Positions 53,960-55,347 of a stretch of DNA of 55,347 nt are shown here, piece after piece. Source of the stretch: Methylococcaceae bacterium (GTDB lineage: Bacteria > Pseudomonadota > Gammaproteobacteria > Methylococcales > Methylomonadaceae); the NCBI GenBank assembly GCA_947505105.1, contig CANNKG010000012.1, positions 1 through 55,347 of the forward strand, written 5' to 3'. A program made the position numbers and the translations under genes. A model generated the notes under the pieces. It was not told the DNA's origin and made no database searches. It worked only from the letters and a program-made list of their open reading frames with translations. The number at the start of each line of letters is the position of its first letter. Position 1 is the stretch's first letter.

Positions 53960-54304
53960 ATGTTGATGTCAGAATCTGTGCCATTTATAAAAACTTTTGT
54001 GACAGATATAGATGTCGCGCTGGGTACGTTAAAACCCAGTGCCAAACTGACTCACATACAAAAACGATGGTTGGGATTCTGTTTAACGGGGATCTTGCTG
54101 ACGAACAGCTTGTGCTGGGCTAAGTTTGAGCGCGCGAGTTTGGGGAGTTATCAGATTGCTGCGCTTTCGTGGATGTTCCGCGACGCAAAAATGGCCTGGG
54201 ATTATTTGCTGTTAGCGAGTGTGACAATGTTGTTGGCTTCGGTATGGGATTACCGAGGGTGTGCTGGTTCTTGATGAATCCGACCGGGCGCGATTAAGCG
54301 ATTA
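53960..54304 (+). pseudogene. Transposase N-terminal remnant with frameshift
   Basis: An ATG at 53960 opens a frame with ESVPFIKTFVTDIDVALG, LTHIQKRWLGFCLTGILLTNSLCWAKFERASLGSYQIAALSWMFRDAKM, which is the N-terminus of a widespread DDE transposase (IS4/IS701-like). The frame shifts near 54240; reading the other frame gives YGITEGVLVLDESDR, continuing the domain up to the catalytic Asp region, then stops. The rest is absent. Confidence 0.72.
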
Positions 54305-54325
54305 AATCAAAAAAGAATTTCCTAT

Positions 54326-54556
54326 ATGGCTTGTCACTTTTGTCAAAACCCATTAGCAATGACAAAACCGGAATATCAATTATGCGTTGAAACACCGGCT
54401 ATTGTCATCTTTCAATGTCCACAGTGTGGTCAGTTAATATTGGATGATATTTATGGTTGGAAGGGCAGTGGCTTTATCGCGCCTGTTACAGAACAGGAAA
54501 TAGCGGTCTATTTAAAAACGCAACAATGGATTCATCCTAACCGTCGAACGCATTGA
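54326..54556 (+). CDS. Small zinc-ribbon-like protein
   Basis: The 76-aa protein has CHFC at residues 3-6 and CPQCG about 28 residues later, a likely zinc-binding pair, and a second half rich in acidic and aromatic residues. No family is recognised. It may belong to the cargo of the mobile element. No strong ribosome site is visible. Confidence 0.55.
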   Translation: MACHFCQNPLAMTKPEYQLCVETPAIVIFQCPQCGQLILDDIYGWKGSGFIAPVTEQEIAVYLKTQQWIHPNRRTH

Positions 54557-54561
54557 ATGTA

Positions 54562-55251
54562 CTAAGCGAACTCAACAAAAACGCCGCTTAACGCATTAGC
54601 ATAAACCCCGACTAAAGTAATCGATGCTTCGCCGTAAAAATCAATCACAACCCCTTCATGTGCTTCGTATAAACCACTGATAGAACTTAATAGGTCACGC
54701 ATATTATCAATACCGGTGGTTTCAGGATCAAAATACAGCGCATCGGCTGAGGTATTGAAATCCTCTATCACAAAGTCCCCAGCCGCATAAACGGCAAAAA
54801 CATCGTGACCTGTCCCGCCGACGAGTACATCTTCACCATAGCCCGCCCAAAGAACATCATTGCCAGAACCACCGTATAAGACATCGCTTCCTCGCCCACC
54901 GTCCAACACATCATCACCGCTTCCCCCCTCCAGAACATCATTACCGTTGGTACCGTACAAATCGTCATCGGCAGAACTACCGACGCTATATTCAGCGTAG
55001 CTCATGTCAGTAACGTAATAGTCAGTGACCCACGTATCGGCAACATAATAATCGGTATAAACCGTATCCGCCGCATAGTACTCAGTGTAGACTTCATCGA
55101 CCACATAATAATCCGTATAATCCGTATCAACGACAACGTAATCATAGTAGTCATCATAGTAGTAGTCATCTATGTAATCGCTATCTACCTCGTAGTAGTA
55201 ATCAACATAATCACTCTCCACTAAATAGTCATCATAATAATATTCAGACAT
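54562..55251 (-). CDS. Tyr/Asp decapeptide-repeat protein with RTX calcium-binding repeats
   Basis: The 229-aa protein lacks a signal peptide. Residues 1-45 or so are a Tyr/Asp-rich string (SEYYYDDYLVESDYVDYYY), then four or five 10-residue repeats with the pattern DTxYTDYYVx (for example DTVYTDYYVA, DEVYTEYYAA). Residues 98-160 hold RTX nonapeptides (GGSGDDVLDG, GGRGSDVLYG, GGSGNDVLWA) that bind Ca2+. The C-terminal domain is of the type used for type-I secretion. I chose the ATG at 55251 (AAGGA at proper spacing). Confidence 0.82.
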   Translation of the reverse strand: MSEYYYDDYLVESDYVDYYYEVDSDYIDDYYYDDYYDYVVVDTDYTDYYVVDEVYTEYYAADTVYTDYYVADTWVTDYYVTDMSYAEYSVGSSADDDLYGTNGNDVLEGGSGDDVLDGGRGSDVLYGGSGNDVLWAGYGEDVLVGGTGHDVFAVYAAGDFVIEDFNTSADALYFDPETTGIDNMRDLLSSISGLYEAHEGVVIDFYGEASITLVGVYANALSGVFVEFA

Positions 55252-55347
55252 GGCCATTCCTTATTAGAAGTTAAGTTGTTAACAGCGTAGGCCTTGCCAG
55301 CTTAATCCTATCTGAATAGTCAAACGTGTGTATAAGTAACACAATAT

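Noticed and set aside
1-55347. CRISPR array, rRNA genes or riboswitch
   Set aside because: No regularly spaced direct repeats, rRNA sequence or recognised riboswitch core was seen on either strand.

Overview
This 55.3-kb window looks like chromosomal DNA of a gammaproteobacterium. The basis is the compact minus-strand run proA-nadD-rsfS, flagellar FlgP/FlgT-type genes, pncC, a GcvR-like regulator and an IHF-beta-like protein. A methanotroph-like member (Methylococcales) is possible, but nothing in the window proves it. Much of the DNA is accessory: relic genes, short inverted-repeat elements and insertion-sequence fragments occur throughout.

Region 1 (1-31.5 kb) is bounded by two almost identical ~150-bp inverted-repeat elements in opposite orientation, each carrying a REP-like hairpin. 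It is an island of exported proteins: an octahaem cytochrome c with TPRs, three type-I sulfatases, a HAD phosphatase, a Tat-type beta-carbonic anhydrase, a lipoprotein fusing a class-A PAP2 acid phosphatase to a 2H phosphoesterase, three outer-membrane barrels including an OprB-like porin, a lipase-like lipoprotein, DUF2092 and probable DUF3313 lipoproteins, a DUF2252 protein, an MscS channel and a G+C-rich DUF1254/DUF1214 protein. The simplest reading (inference) is an envelope programme for taking up and hydrolysing sulfate, phosphate and carboxylic esters. No sulfatase-maturing enzyme is present.

Region 2 (30.7-37.7 kb) is a scarred junction: a small frameshifted gene, a truncated TMEM175-type channel butted against a transposase tail, a second DUF2252 gene, an unusual CybB-type cytochrome b561 fused to a P-type ATPase, another REP-containing element and an IS3 orfB tail.

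Region 3 (37.7-47 kb) is core-like: a GcvR-like ACT protein, then on the minus strand a 1,224-aa GltD/ferredoxin-reductase fusion flavoprotein, proA, nadD, rsfS, flgP, a small lipoprotein, flgT and pncC. Several of these genes abut or overlap.

Region 4 (47-55.3 kb) has gene relics, a small membrane protein, a complete tRNA-Thr(TGT) with promoter and terminator, and then mobile-element-type cargo: a minus-strand cluster of small genes including Gp157-like and plasmid-type proteins, a GIY-YIG protein and an IHF-like protein. It ends with a transposase relic and a striking Tyr/Asp decapeptide-repeat protein with RTX calcium-binding repeats. No integrase is seen, so any element probably continues past the right edge.
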